Assembly: GCF_004217445.1 (NCBI RefSeq)
Contig: NZ_SHKX01000011.1
Coordinates: forward strand, 431,260-495,259
DNA length: 64,000 nt
Direction of reading: 5' to 3'
From: Fluviicoccus keumensis
GTDB lineage: Bacteria; Pseudomonadota; Gammaproteobacteria; Pseudomonadales; Moraxellaceae
Of this stretch, positions 1-9,031 are shown one piece after another; position 1 is the stretch's first letter, and each line of letters starts with the position of its first letter. The notes beneath the pieces were generated by a model. The model had not been told where the DNA came from. It saw nothing but the letters and a program-made list of their open reading frames with translations, and made no database searches. Made by a program: the position numbers and the translations under genes.

Positions 1-2
1 AT

Positions 3-230
3 ATGCTTTTGAATGGTGATGCTGATATAAGATTTCGTGATCATTTCCATAATATGATTCATATGCCCCAATGCCTGATTGTTGCCCGTTTGGCCGGGAA
101 CCCGAATTTTGAGGAGCTGGTGGTGAAACTAGGTTCAACAGATGGTTGGTACGCTAATGGGGAATACAAGGAAAGCGAGTGGCCAAAATTGGTCGAATAT
201 CTCCGCAACGAAGTCAAACCCATTGTTTAA
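3..230 (+). CDS. C-terminal part of an unknown protein (cut by window edge)
   Basis: An open frame of 75 residues ends in a TAA at 228-230. It is open right up to the left edge, so the first visible ATG is probably internal and the gene likely starts outside the window. The visible part is soluble, ends in a charged helix-like stretch (WPKLVEYLRNEV) and contains no motif I recognise. Its base composition is clearly more AT-rich than the genes that follow, which may mean a recently acquired or weakly expressed gene. Function unknown. Confidence 0.5.
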   Translation: MLLNGDADIRFRDHFHNMIHMPQCLIVARLAGNPNFEELVVKLGSTDGWYANGEYKESEWPKLVEYLRNEVKPIV

Positions 231-260
231 GGCGAAATGCCGTTAACAAGTGAAATCCTT

Positions 261-412
261 CCCTCCTGTGGAACAGGGGGGATGTCACGCAGTGACAGGG
301 GGGTTGCGGAACGTCAACGAACAGTGACTCCGTTACTGAGAGCCTGTTAAGCCCTCCGCCGCTGCCCCCCCCCTGGCCCCTGCGGGCCTCCCCCCCTGCT
401 TTGCAGGAGGGG
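261..412. repeat. Composite palindromic repeat, intergenic copy
   Basis: About 150 bp built from a row of hairpins. They are CCCTCCTGT/ACAGGGGGG (261-281), TGTCAC/GTGACA (283-297), a GGGGGGTT arm (298-305), a diverged middle, a C-rich arm (365-373), GGCCC/GGGCC (375-388), and a C-rich/G-rich hairpin around CCTGC/GCAGG (391-412). The first 21 bases match exactly the first 21 bases of the element at 61169-61314 inside the RND permease gene, and the order of arms is the same. The element fills most of the gap between the partial gene and the convergent amidohydrolase gene. No protein coding is evident. Confidence 0.75.
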
Positions 413-435
413 TAAAGGAAAATAGTCGCCGGGAT

Positions 436-2190
436 TCACCGCGCCGCCAAAAACTCCCCATAATTCCGTTCCTTCCCGAAATCCTCCGCAAACTCCCTCT
501 GCCTGAACGCCACCCGCCCGTTGACCAGCACCGTACTGACCGCCCCATCACTACGGTTCACCATGCGCTGCAAACCGTTCAAACCCTCCATCGGCGCTTC
601 GTGATACGCCTCCAGCCGTTCATCCAGTGCTTCGGGATTGATGATGACCACATCCGCCCGGTCGCCTTCGCGCAGATGCCCGGCGTCGATGCCGAACCAG
701 TCGCCCAGTTCGCCGGTCAAACGCCAGACGGCGGTTTCCAGCGGCATGAAGCGTTCACCGGACCGGTCGCTGTCGCGCACCAGCTTCAGGAAGCGCAGCG
801 GGAAATTGTAGAAGGCCATGTTGCGGATATGGGCCCCGGCGTCGGAGAAGGTCACGATGGTGGCCGGTTCCTTCATGATCCGCTTCACCGCCTGCGGCCG
901 GTGATTGGCCAGCACGGTATGCCAACGCAGGGCCTTGCCGTATTGCGTTACCAGATCGAGGAACAGGTCAACGGGATGCAGGCCGCGCTGGTCGGCAATT
1001 TCGCCAAAGCTGCGTCCGACCAGGCTCTTGTCCGGGCAATCGACAATGTCGGAATCATGCAGGTCGCGGTGCCAGACGCGCGGTCCCCATTTGCGTTCGT
1101 AATCCTTGCGGAACTTGCGCCGATAGGCCTCGTCGGCAAACAGGGCGTTGCGCTCGACCTGTTCGCTCAGGTGCAGGGCCGCTTCGCCCGCGCCGAATTC
1201 TTCAAAAATGACCAGATCGATGCCGTCGGCATAGACCTCGAATTGCACCGGCAGCGCCTGCCAGCGGAAATCCGATACAGTCAGCTTGTTCCACCAGTTG
1301 GTGAATGGTCCGACCACGCGGTGCAGCAGCGGATTGGCCTTGATGTCCATCAGCGTGATCAGCGTCGTTTTCAGTTTCGGCCGCCACAACGAACCGGCGC
1401 TTTCCGCCAGGAACAGGAACATGTTCAGCTTGGTGACAATGTTCGGCGCGCCCTGATGGATGGCGCGGCGACGGCGCAGGATGCGGTTCAGCCGCCGGAA
1501 TTCCCCCCAGCCCGCGTAGGTGGAGGGCAGGGACTTCGAACGCTGGCGGTCGCCGTCCAGCTTGTCCCATTTGGTGGTCATGGTGGACAGGCCCAGCAGT
1601 CCGGCGTCCAGTCCTTCTTCCAGCCATTGCTCCATGCGCGTCAGTTCGGCTTCGGTCGGCTTGGACTTGCTGTCCACGGCGCGGTCCAGGCCCATCGCCG
1701 CCACCCGCAGGTCGGAATGACCCAGGAACGAGCAGACGTTCGGCCCCAGCGGATGCTGTTTCAGGAAGTCGACATACCCCTTGGGCGTGTTCCAGGTCTT
1801 GCGTTGTTGCAACAGCGGCAGCACCTGCTCACGCGGTACCGACTCGACGCGGGTAAACAGGTCGGAACAGTCTTCCGCCGCGGACAGGATCATGCTGATG
1901 GAGCAGGAACCGATGGTGACGGTGGTGACGCCGTGCCGCACCGATTCCGACAACGAAGGCGCGGCCACCACTTCAGCGTCATAGTGGGTATGGGTGTCCA
2001 GAAAGCCGGGCATCACCCATTGGCCTTGCGCGTCGATCAATGTCGGGCAGCCGGTCTCGTCCAGCGGCGTGCCGGAGACCGTGACCAGCCGCTTGCCGCG
2101 AATGCCCAGATGACGCATGGCGCCCGGTTTGCCGGTGCCGTCGAAGTGAAAGCCGTTCTTGATGATGACGTCATAGGCGGGGCGGGACAT
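436..2190 (-). CDS. N-acyl-D-amino-acid deacylase (D-aminoacylase) family amidohydrolase
   Basis: A 584-residue metal-dependent amidohydrolase of the amidohydrolase-3 / D-aminoacylase type, expected to hydrolyse an N-acyl or cyclic amide bond in the cytoplasm. The N-terminal beta-domain is followed by the metal-binding motif HTHYDAEV near residue 65. A late SDAGAHIRNM motif fits the conserved catalytic Asp of the family, and the C-terminus returns to the small beta-domain (GDRADVVIINP). The start at 2190 (MSRPAYDVIIKNG) matches family N-termini; an upstream in-frame extension to 2268 has no family character and was left out. It is divergent from the dienelactone hydrolase-like gene, with about 160 bp between. 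The exact substrate cannot be read from sequence. Confidence 0.85.
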   Translation of the reverse strand: MSRPAYDVIIKNGFHFDGTGKPGAMRHLGIRGKRLVTVSGTPLDETGCPTLIDAQGQWVMPGFLDTHTHYDAEVVAAPSLSESVRHGVTTVTIGSCSISMILSAAEDCSDLFTRVESVPREQVLPLLQQRKTWNTPKGYVDFLKQHPLGPNVCSFLGHSDLRVAAMGLDRAVDSKSKPTEAELTRMEQWLEEGLDAGLLGLSTMTTKWDKLDGDRQRSKSLPSTYAGWGEFRRLNRILRRRRAIHQGAPNIVTKLNMFLFLAESAGSLWRPKLKTTLITLMDIKANPLLHRVVGPFTNWWNKLTVSDFRWQALPVQFEVYADGIDLVIFEEFGAGEAALHLSEQVERNALFADEAYRRKFRKDYERKWGPRVWHRDLHDSDIVDCPDKSLVGRSFGEIADQRGLHPVDLFLDLVTQYGKALRWHTVLANHRPQAVKRIMKEPATIVTFSDAGAHIRNMAFYNFPLRFLKLVRDSDRSGERFMPLETAVWRLTGELGDWFGIDAGHLREGDRADVVIINPEALDERLEAYHEAPMEGLNGLQRMVNRSDGAVSTVLVNGRVAFRQREFAEDFGKERNYGEFLAAR

Positions 2191-2348
2191 GATGCAATTC
2201 CGGTTGGATTTATTATTGGTACGAAAGTACCGGAAAGAGTTGTTTCCGGCAACATAGATAGTTTTCACAACCTAAAATTCTGTCCACGTGCATTCCCGCG
2301 CCAAATCGTTTAGTTTCGGATTTTCCCGCAAAAACACGGAGCATTCTG

Positions 2349-3131
2349 ATGAACAAGGCATGGTTACTCGGACTCAGCCTCGCGGCCGGACAAGCCCTGG
2401 CGGCATTGCACGGTAAAGACGTGACCTATAACGGCGGCGGCGTCAGCATGAAGGGTTACATCGTTTACGACGACCAGTTCAAGGGCAAGCGTCCCGCCGT
2501 GCTGGTGGTGCATGAATGGTGGGGGCTGAACGACTACGCCCGCGCGCGCGCCGACCAGCTGGCCAAGGCCGGTTATGTGGCGATGGCGGTGGACATGTAC
2601 GGTGACGGCAAGAGCGCCAATCACCCCGACAACGCCATGGCGTTCATGCAGGAAGCCACCAAGGATACCGAACAGACCAGTGCACGCTTCCGCGCCGCCG
2701 AGAAGCTGCTGAAGGCCAACAAGCACACCAATGGCAAGAAGCTGGCGGCGATCGGCTATTGCTTCGGCGGGGCGGTGGTGCTGAACATGGCGCGTCAGGG
2801 CGAGCCGCTGAAAGGCGTGGCCAGCTTCCACGGCGCGCTGGGCGCCTGGAAACCAGCCGAACCCGGCAAGGTGACGCCGAAAGTTTTGGTCATGACCGGC
2901 GCCGATGACAACATGGTTCCCGCCGAGGCCGTGGCCAAGTTTGACGAGGAAATGAAGGCGGCGAAGGCCGATTACCGCATCATCAGCTATCCGGGCGCGA
3001 AGCACAGCTTCACCAACCCCGGCGCGGACGACATCGCCAAGAAGTTCGGCATGCCCATTGCCTACAATGCCGAGGCGGACAAGGCCTCCTGGTCGGAATT
3101 GCAGACCTTCCTGCAAGACATCTTCAAGTAA
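2349..3131 (+). CDS. Dienelactone hydrolase family protein, exported
   Basis: A 260-residue alpha/beta hydrolase. Residues 1-19 form a signal peptide (AGQALA, cleavage near 18-19), so it should act in the periplasm or outside, unlike classical cytoplasmic dienelactone hydrolases. The family triad is visible: nucleophile Cys138 in GYCFGG, Asp187 in TGADDN, and His219 in GAKHSF. The HEWWGLND segment (55-62) is typical of the oxyanion region. It stands alone, with a hairpin after the stop. The substrate is unknown; a role in degrading chlorocatechols is unlikely, as no pathway genes are nearby. Confidence 0.85.
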   Translation: MNKAWLLGLSLAAGQALAALHGKDVTYNGGGVSMKGYIVYDDQFKGKRPAVLVVHEWWGLNDYARARADQLAKAGYVAMAVDMYGDGKSANHPDNAMAFMQEATKDTEQTSARFRAAEKLLKANKHTNGKKLAAIGYCFGGAVVLNMARQGEPLKGVASFHGALGAWKPAEPGKVTPKVLVMTGADDNMVPAEAVAKFDEEMKAAKADYRIISYPGAKHSFTNPGADDIAKKFGMPIAYNAEADKASWSELQTFLQDIFK

Positions 3132-3138
3132 GCCCGCG

Positions 3139-3170
3139 CCTGTAGGCCGGACATCACCCCGGCCTACAGG
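3139..3170 (+). terminator. Hairpin after the dienelactone hydrolase gene
   Basis: A perfect 12-bp stem (CCTGTAGGCCGG / CCGGCCTACAGG) has an 8-base loop and starts 8 bases after the stop codon. Only a short T run follows (around 3180), so termination may be weak. Confidence 0.5.
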
Positions 3171-3227
3171 GGCCGGGCCTTTGCTGCTACAATCCCATCC
3201 TTTATTTTCCCCATCGAGGAATCCAGC

Positions 3228-4175
3228 GTGGACGAGGCCGTTACCCTCCCTCAAACCCTTTTTCAGGAAGCGGTTGCCGAACTGCACACCATCCGTGATT
3301 TCATCCGTTTTTCGGTGACCTGCCTGCGCAGCGCCGACGTGCATCTGGGCCACGGCAGTGAAGACCCGTTTGCCGAAGCCACCGCGCTGGTGATGCAGAC
3401 GCTGTCGTTGAGCTGGGATGCCGATGCGGAAATCCTGGATGCGCGCCTGCTGCCCAGCGAACGTCGCCGCATTGTCGAACTGCTGGAAAAGCGGATCAAC
3501 GACCGCATTCCGCTGGCCTACCTGCTGAACCTGGCCTATTTCTGCGGCCACCCGTTCTATGTGGACGAGCGCGTGCTGGTGCCGCGTTCGCCCATCGCCG
3601 AGCTGATCAACGAGAACTTCGCCTCGCTGGGCGTGCTGGACCCGCAACGCATCCTGGATATGTGCACCGGCTCCGGCTGCATCGCCATCGCCATCGCCCA
3701 TGCTTTCCCGGAAGCGCTGGTTGACGCCACCGACATTTCGCTGGACGCCTTGTCCGTGGCGGCGGTGAATGTGGAACACCATGACCTGCTGGAACAGGTG
3801 AACCTGATCGAATCCGATGTCTTCAGCAAGCTGCCTGGCCAGAAGTACGACCTGATTGTCAGCAATCCGCCCTATGTGGATGCCGGCGACATGGCCGACC
3901 TGCCGCCCGAGTTCACCCATGAGCCCGAGCTGGCGCTGGAAGCCGGTCCGGACGGGCTGTCGATCACCCGCCGCATTCTGGCTGAAGCCGCCGATTACCT
4001 GACCGAAAACGGCGTGCTGGTGGTGGAAGTAGGCAACTCCTGGTGGGCGCTGGATCAAGCCTTCCCGGGCGTGCCGTTCCAGTGGCTGGAGTTTGAAAAC
4101 GGTGGTTCGGGGGTCTTCGCGCTGACGGCCGAGGCTTGCCGTCAGCACCAGCAACAATTCCGGGAGGCGCTGTAA
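3228..4175 (+). CDS. prmB: Ribosomal protein uL3 N5-glutamine methyltransferase PrmB
   Basis: A 315-residue S-adenosylmethionine-dependent enzyme that methylates a glutamine of ribosomal protein L3. The N-terminal helical domain (1-110) is followed by a Rossmann methyltransferase domain with LDMCTGSGCIAIA (SAM loop, about 143-155) and the glutamine-binding NPPYVD motif (213-218). The start is GTG at 3228 with a GAGGA ribosome site seven bases upstream; no ATG fits better. The stop overlaps the start of aroC (TAATG), so the two are translationally coupled. The prmB-aroC order is common in beta- and gammaproteobacteria. PrmC is the main alternative, but the N-terminus and the aroC linkage fit PrmB. 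Confidence 0.93.
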   Translation: MDEAVTLPQTLFQEAVAELHTIRDFIRFSVTCLRSADVHLGHGSEDPFAEATALVMQTLSLSWDADAEILDARLLPSERRRIVELLEKRINDRIPLAYLLNLAYFCGHPFYVDERVLVPRSPIAELINENFASLGVLDPQRILDMCTGSGCIAIAIAHAFPEALVDATDISLDALSVAAVNVEHHDLLEQVNLIESDVFSKLPGQKYDLIVSNPPYVDAGDMADLPPEFTHEPELALEAGPDGLSITRRILAEAADYLTENGVLVVEVGNSWWALDQAFPGVPFQWLEFENGGSGVFALTAEACRQHQQQFREAL

Positions 4176-5266
4176 TGGCGGGCAACAGCATTGGTCAATT
4201 GTTCCGGGTTACCACCTTTGGTGAGTCCCATGGCCCGGCGCTGGGCGCGATTGTCGACGGCGTGCCGCCGGGACTGGAACTGACGGAAGCCGATCTGCAG
4301 GTCGATCTTGACCGTCGCAAGCCGGGCACCTCGCAGTTCTCCACCCAGCGCCGCGAAGACGATGTGGTGAAGATCCTGTCCGGCGTCTTCGAAGGCAAGA
4401 CCACCGGCACGCCCATCGGCCTGCTGATCGAGAACACCGACCAGAAATCCAAGGATTACGGCAATATCGCCACGACGTTCCGTCCGGGTCATGCCGACTA
4501 TACCTATACCCAGAAGTACGGTTTCCGCGACTATCGCGGCGGTGGCCGTTCCTCGGCGCGGGAAACCGCGATGCGGGTGGCGGCGGGGGCCATCGCCAAG
4601 AAGTACCTGCTGGAAAAGTTCGGTGTGCGCGTGCGCGGCTATGTCGAGCAGATCGGCGACGTGAAGGCGACGGCGCTGGACTGGGACTACGTCAACCAGA
4701 ACCCGTTCTTCTGCGGTGACCGTGATGCGGTGCTGAAGTTCGAGGAACTGATTACCAACCTGCGTCGTGAAGGCACCAGCGTCGGCGCGAAGCTGACCGT
4801 GATTGCCGATAACGTTCCGGTAGGATGGGGCGAGCCGGTATTTGACCGTCTGGATGCCGAAATCGCCCATGCCATGATGAGTATCAACGCCGTGAAGGCC
4901 GTGGCCATCGGTGACGGTTTCGAGGTGGTCAGCCAGAAAGGCCATGAAGCCCGCGACGAAATGACGCCGCAAGGCTTTACCGCCAATCATTCCGGCGGGG
5001 TGCTGGGCGGTATTTCCAGCGGCCAGCCGATCGTGGTGACCATTGCGCTGAAGCCGACATCCAGCATTACCAATCCGGGGCAAAGCATTGATCTGGAAGG
5101 AAATCCGCTGGAAGTGGTGACCAAGGGCCGTCACGATCCCTGTGTCGGCGTGCGCGCCACGCCGATTGCCGAGGCGATGCTGGCGATTGTGCTGATGGAT
5201 CATTTCATGCGCCATCGCGCCCAGAATGCCGATGTGGTGCCGCCGTTGTCGCCGATTGCGCCCTGA
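4175..5266 (+). CDS. aroC: Chorismate synthase
   Basis: A 363-residue enzyme that converts 5-enolpyruvylshikimate 3-phosphate to chorismate, the last common step for aromatic amino acids, folate and quinones; it needs reduced FMN. The family signatures are present: GESHG near residues 16-20, the RPGHAD segment and RGGGRSSARETAMRVAAGA in the middle, and GRHDPCVGVRA near the C-terminus. The length matches the bacterial family (about 360). The start at 4175 overlaps the prmB stop and has GGGAGG upstream. A stem-loop follows. Confidence 0.97.
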   Translation: MAGNSIGQLFRVTTFGESHGPALGAIVDGVPPGLELTEADLQVDLDRRKPGTSQFSTQRREDDVVKILSGVFEGKTTGTPIGLLIENTDQKSKDYGNIATTFRPGHADYTYTQKYGFRDYRGGGRSSARETAMRVAAGAIAKKYLLEKFGVRVRGYVEQIGDVKATALDWDYVNQNPFFCGDRDAVLKFEELITNLRREGTSVGAKLTVIADNVPVGWGEPVFDRLDAEIAHAMMSINAVKAVAIGDGFEVVSQKGHEARDEMTPQGFTANHSGGVLGGISSGQPIVVTIALKPTSSITNPGQSIDLEGNPLEVVTKGRHDPCVGVRATPIAEAMLAIVLMDHFMRHRAQNADVVPPLSPIAP

Positions 5267-5285
5267 ACGATTGCTTCAGTCATAA

Positions 5286-5315
5286 AAAAGCCCCGCATTT
5301 ACGGGGCTTCTTTTA
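5286..5315. terminator. Intrinsic terminator between convergent genes
   Basis: The stem GCCCCG / CGGGGC (5290-5295 and 5302-5307) is flanked by an A run on the left and a T-rich run on the right, so it can serve aroC on the plus strand and the lipoprotein gene on the minus strand. Confidence 0.85.
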
Positions 5316-5361
5316 TGGAATCCCGCCGCTTTCCCAAACCGGGAAAGCGGCGGAACAAGAC

Positions 5362-7716
5362 TTACAGACCTCCGGTCAGGGTGCCGTTCAGCTGGATGGT
5401 GGCGGTGCCGGCCGAGCCTTGCGTACGGTTCAGGGTGGCATTGGACAGCGTCACGCTGCTATCGCTGACCGTCATATTCTGACAGGCGGCAGCGCTGGTG
5501 CAGCCGTAGCTGACCGCATCGACGCCGCTGCCGGTGTAGAAAAGGAAGTTGGTGATTTGCGAGCTGGCCGTATTGATATCCTGGATCAGGAACTCGATAC
5601 CCGTGCCGAAGGCAGCACCCAGCTTGCCGGTAATGCTGATGCTGGTTTGACCGTTCGTAAACGGGGCCATGGTCAGTTCCAGCGGAGTAAAGGTAGCTCC
5701 GCCGACGTCCAGGGTTCCGGCCGGTTTCAACAATTGCATGTTGCCGCTCATATTGATGCTGCTGCTGTTGTCGTTGGTTTTCAGCAGCAGGTTGGTGAAG
5801 GTGACCTGATCCGTAGCCGTATCAATGCTGATGGTGCCTGTGCAGGATGCGGGGTTGATCAGACAGTTGGCCTGCCAGAAGGTATTGCCGCGACTGACCA
5901 GAATATTCAACGGCTTGCCGTTGTCGATGGTCAGGTCAACCGCCGAGCCGTCCATCATGCCGGTGTTCATGCGCACCTTGAAACGGCCGGCAATCGTGGC
6001 GTCCAAGGTTGAGGTCACCGAGTTGCCGGTCAGCGTGCCCGAGGATGCGCCCGACAAGGTGATGCTGCCGGTATTCGCTTGGGCAACGATGTTGACATGG
6101 TTCTGGATAAAGCTGCCCACAGTGTTCTTGGTGATGTCATCGCCCGATACGGTAATGCCGTTGAACGGGGGATGGAAGAAGTCCAGCGCCTGGCCGGTCG
6201 TGAAATAGACGGTGACGCCGATCGGGTTGTTTTGCAGGTCCGTATTCTGGCAAACATCCTGCGCGTGGACGGTCGTGTTACCGACAGTCACATCACCCGC
6301 AGTGGTCAGCTTCAGGGTCGTGTTCAACAGGATATTGGTCGGATCGGTCATGATGTCGACGTTATAGTCGCCGGCATAAATGGCCAGATCGTTCAGGGTC
6401 AGTTTGGTTTGCGTGCCGCATCCGCCACCGCCGCCGGACGATTGGGTAATGGTGTATGCGCCCAGCACCAGTCCTTCGGTCGGAGTCACCAGGCGGCCGG
6501 TATCACGGACAATCAACGCGCTGAACGCGCCGCCCTGGCCGTTGTCAGTCAGGATGTATTGCAGGTTGTGCGCGGCATCATTCCAGAACAGCATGTGGTC
6601 GTTGGTGATCGTCCCGAATTTCTGGTAGTACGGGTTGGTCAGCGTGACGCCGTTGATTTGCAGCGAGCCGTTCGCATTCACGACCGCCGTGGCAGTCTGG
6701 TTATCGGCGATGGGGCTGGTGATGTTCGGCGTTTTGTGGAAGGTCAGGCTATAGCTCTTGGCCAGCGCCGCATTCACCGTGCCCGGCACCGTGGTGAAGA
6801 ATTCCGGTGTCGGTGTAATCGTGATGTTCAATCCGTTGACAATATTCTGGATATTGGCGGGCAGGGTCGCGTTCAGCGCCTGCAAGTCAGCCACCAGTTG
6901 GGTCAGGGCATTCTGCAGCGCGGTGCCCAGGGCAACGTCATCGAACGGGAAGGCGGAGGGAACGTTGACTCCGGTGGGAACCTGATGGTCCAGCTTGCCG
7001 TCGGCCAGATCGGCAGCCAGCGCGTTCAGCAGCTGGAGGGCAGGCTGATTGTTGCCACCCGCGCCCAACTGGGTCTGTGCATGTTGCATCAGGGCCGCCA
7101 GTCTCAGCGCATAGGCATTGGCGGCATTGGCGGCGGCGGCAAACAGGGCGTTGTAGTCACCCGGCGCGCCGATCAGGGCCGGAGGCGTCAGGATGTTGTT
7201 GATGCCGAAAACCTGGGCGATCTGGGTGTTGGCGGTCTGGATCAGGGTCGGGGTAATCGGATTACCGGCGCCGCCGGCCTGTACTTCGGCGAATCGGACG
7301 GCGGCTTCGGTCAGCGGCGTGACCCCGACAACCGGGCTGGGGCCGACCAGAGGCGTCACGGCGCGCAACTGGGTGCTGGCGGGCAGCGGCTGGAAGCTGT
7401 TCGTGGCTTCGTCAAAGTATTCGGCGTTGGCGTCAGGAACCACCTCGACCAGCGCGTTGGCGGTGCCGGCGGGAACAGTGACCTGGGCAGAGCCGTTGGC
7501 GTTCAGCGGGGCGGAGCCAAGCACGTTGTGGTTCAACGGGTTATGCAGCACCACGCGGGCATTCTTGATCCGTCCCAGCGACGGGGTTACGGTAACCGTC
7601 GTGGTGGTGGAGGCGGTCGAACCTTTGGTGTCATCATTACTGTTGGTGTTGCAGCCACTCAGCATGATCGCGAGAGTGATGGAACTCAGCGCGAATCCTG
7701 TCCTGATCTTGTTCAT
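5362..7716 (-). CDS. Large surface-type lipoprotein of unknown function
   Basis: A 784-residue exported protein. The N-terminus is a lipoprotein signal with the lipobox LSGC (Cys22), followed by a Ser/Thr-rich linker. Residues of about 45-110 resemble a small beta-sandwich (an Ig or carboxypeptidase-regulatory-like fold); about 130-300 are Ala/Gln-rich and helical; a GGGGGCG stretch marks a hinge in the middle. The C-terminal half is Thr/Asn/Gly-rich, predicted beta, and ends in TLTGGL. No catalytic motif is seen. Asp2-type inner-membrane retention is not evident after the Cys (Asn follows), which suggests the outer membrane. The next gene upstream encodes an exported hydrolase. Homology unknown to me. 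Confidence 0.8.
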   Translation of the reverse strand: MNKIRTGFALSSITLAIMLSGCNTNSNDDTKGSTASTTTTVTVTPSLGRIKNARVVLHNPLNHNVLGSAPLNANGSAQVTVPAGTANALVEVVPDANAEYFDEATNSFQPLPASTQLRAVTPLVGPSPVVGVTPLTEAAVRFAEVQAGGAGNPITPTLIQTANTQIAQVFGINNILTPPALIGAPGDYNALFAAAANAANAYALRLAALMQHAQTQLGAGGNNQPALQLLNALAADLADGKLDHQVPTGVNVPSAFPFDDVALGTALQNALTQLVADLQALNATLPANIQNIVNGLNITITPTPEFFTTVPGTVNAALAKSYSLTFHKTPNITSPIADNQTATAVVNANGSLQINGVTLTNPYYQKFGTITNDHMLFWNDAAHNLQYILTDNGQGGAFSALIVRDTGRLVTPTEGLVLGAYTITQSSGGGGGCGTQTKLTLNDLAIYAGDYNVDIMTDPTNILLNTTLKLTTAGDVTVGNTTVHAQDVCQNTDLQNNPIGVTVYFTTGQALDFFHPPFNGITVSGDDITKNTVGSFIQNHVNIVAQANTGSITLSGASSGTLTGNSVTSTLDATIAGRFKVRMNTGMMDGSAVDLTIDNGKPLNILVSRGNTFWQANCLINPASCTGTISIDTATDQVTFTNLLLKTNDNSSSINMSGNMQLLKPAGTLDVGGATFTPLELTMAPFTNGQTSISITGKLGAAFGTGIEFLIQDINTASSQITNFLFYTGSGVDAVSYGCTSAAACQNMTVSDSSVTLSNATLNRTQGSAGTATIQLNGTLTGGL

Positions 7717-7864
7717 CTTTTTTTCTCGATATTCCAGACGGCATTGGGATGTCCGGTTATCCCCTTAACACTCCTGAACTATAGCGCCGGACATTTCAAA
7801 ATCACACCCGGAAAACACGGGGGATTGACAAGTATTGGAAAGTGAATATTTCAGGCGAGGAGAC

Positions 7865-7900
7865 CGCTGCTTCCGGTATATCGGTTCCCCGGAAGCAGCG
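7865..7900 (-). terminator. Strong hairpin after the exported hydrolase gene
   Basis: A perfect 12-bp stem (CGCTGCTTCCGG / CCGGAAGCAGCG) with a 12-base loop lies just past the stop of the 7908-8798 gene. There is no clear U tract on the minus strand, so it may be an mRNA end protector or a weak terminator. Confidence 0.5.
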
Positions 7901-7907
7901 ACCGGCG

Positions 7908-8798
7908 TTATTGGATCAGCTTGGCCTTGGAATTGCCGATGAGGTTGGAAAGGTAATATCCGCCGGGATAGTAGGCATCATCATGAGTGCCATTGGCGAT
8001 ATCGGCAACCCATGCGGCGGATAAGGTTCGCAGATAGCCGGTGTTGGCTGCCTTGGGCGCCAGGCTCAGGCAGGCGCTATAACCCAGGAAGTCGGTATTG
8101 TCGCCTTCCGAGTCCACGTGCGTGGAGCTGCTGGTCAACTGGACGCCGGTAAAGCTGCTCTTGCCCGCGCTGGCGGCAAATTGCTGGATCTGCCGCAAGG
8201 CGCCGTAGGCGTTGTTGTACATGTTGCAGATATTGCTGTTGGCGGTTACGGCCAGAACCGGGCGGCTGCCATTCATGGAAATGGCCATCAGGTTGTCGGT
8301 AAAGCCGCTTTGGGCCACCGGATCGAACAGGACCGCTCCCTTGAGATACGGGTAGCCATAGGCGACCAGTTGTTTCCCCAGCTCAGTCGCGAAATGCCCG
8401 CCGGCGGAATGCCCGCCGACAATGATCGGCGCGGGCAGAGGGATATTGCCCGGCGCCAGCACGTTGCGAGACGCCAGCAATTGGGCGAAGGACTTGGCCA
8501 GGGCAGGGTTGCCGCCCGACATCGAGGCGTTCACGCAAAGCACCATGACGTTTTTACGCATGATGTTCAGCGAGGTGTTGCGATGATTGCCGCAGCCCCG
8601 GCTGAAACCGTGCTGGTAAGTCATCAGGGCGGTTGGCGTTGAAGAGGGCAGATACCAGTCGACACTGTAGGCCGTGCCGCCGATCGACAGTTTGGCGTTG
8701 ATGACTTTGCCGTCGGCGGCATCGTAGACGACGGTGTCCGCGAGGGCGCTGGTCAGGGGGTTCAGGGTAAGCATCAGGGCGAGCCATGCATGTTTCAT
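7908..8798 (-). CDS. Exported alpha/beta hydrolase (lipase/esterase-like)
   Basis: A 296-residue protein with a signal peptide (residues 1-20, cut after SALA). The nucleophile elbow is GGHSAGG (Ser131), and the oxyanion-side motif is YQHGFSRG (61-68). Five cysteines could form disulfides (for example Cys69 and Cys88), in keeping with a periplasmic or secreted enzyme. The start at 8798 is chosen because AAGGAG lies just upstream and the signal peptide begins there; a 21-residue in-frame extension is not signal-like. The overall look resembles secreted polyester/lipid esterases, but the substrate is not known. Confidence 0.8.
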   Translation of the reverse strand: MKHAWLALMLTLNPLTSALADTVVYDAADGKVINAKLSIGGTAYSVDWYLPSSTPTALMTYQHGFSRGCGNHRNTSLNIMRKNVMVLCVNASMSGGNPALAKSFAQLLASRNVLAPGNIPLPAPIIVGGHSAGGHFATELGKQLVAYGYPYLKGAVLFDPVAQSGFTDNLMAISMNGSRPVLAVTANSNICNMYNNAYGALRQIQQFAASAGKSSFTGVQLTSSSTHVDSEGDNTDFLGYSACLSLAPKAANTGYLRTLSAAWVADIANGTHDDAYYPGGYYLSNLIGNSKAKLIQ

Positions 8799-9031
8799 GT
8801 TTTTCTCCTTGTTCCGGACCGGAGGTCCAACGTTGCAGGGGCGCGCGGATCCGTGACGCACGGAGCTAAGGCCCGACCTTGCAGAGGTTTTTTTGTTTTA
8901 AACCGCTCAAGCGGTCATGGGCTTGGCGGTGGATGTTTTTTAGCCTGAGTCAGCCTCGTCCGCTATGTGAAAAAAGGACAATATGAGCATTGATTAGGCG
9001 GAATTTGATTTTTGGCGCTGGAAAACCGCCG

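Noticed and set aside
601..2313. 570-codon open frame on the plus strand opposite the amidohydrolase
   Set aside because: It mirrors the codon pattern of the minus-strand gene, lacks domain motifs, and its residues (runs of Q, H, R, G, A) are typical of a GC-rich antisense frame.
2364..4157. 597-codon minus-strand frame opposite the hydrolase and prmB
   Set aside because: It crosses two well-supported genes on the other strand and has no recognisable protein features.
6079..7845. 588-codon plus-strand frame opposite the large lipoprotein
   Set aside because: Antisense shadow; the minus-strand frame has a clear signal and lipobox.
8881..8915. ACCGC/GCGGT hairpin next to a T run as terminator for pilU
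   Set aside because: On the pilU strand the run next to the stem is A-rich, not U-rich, and the stem is only 5-6 bp.
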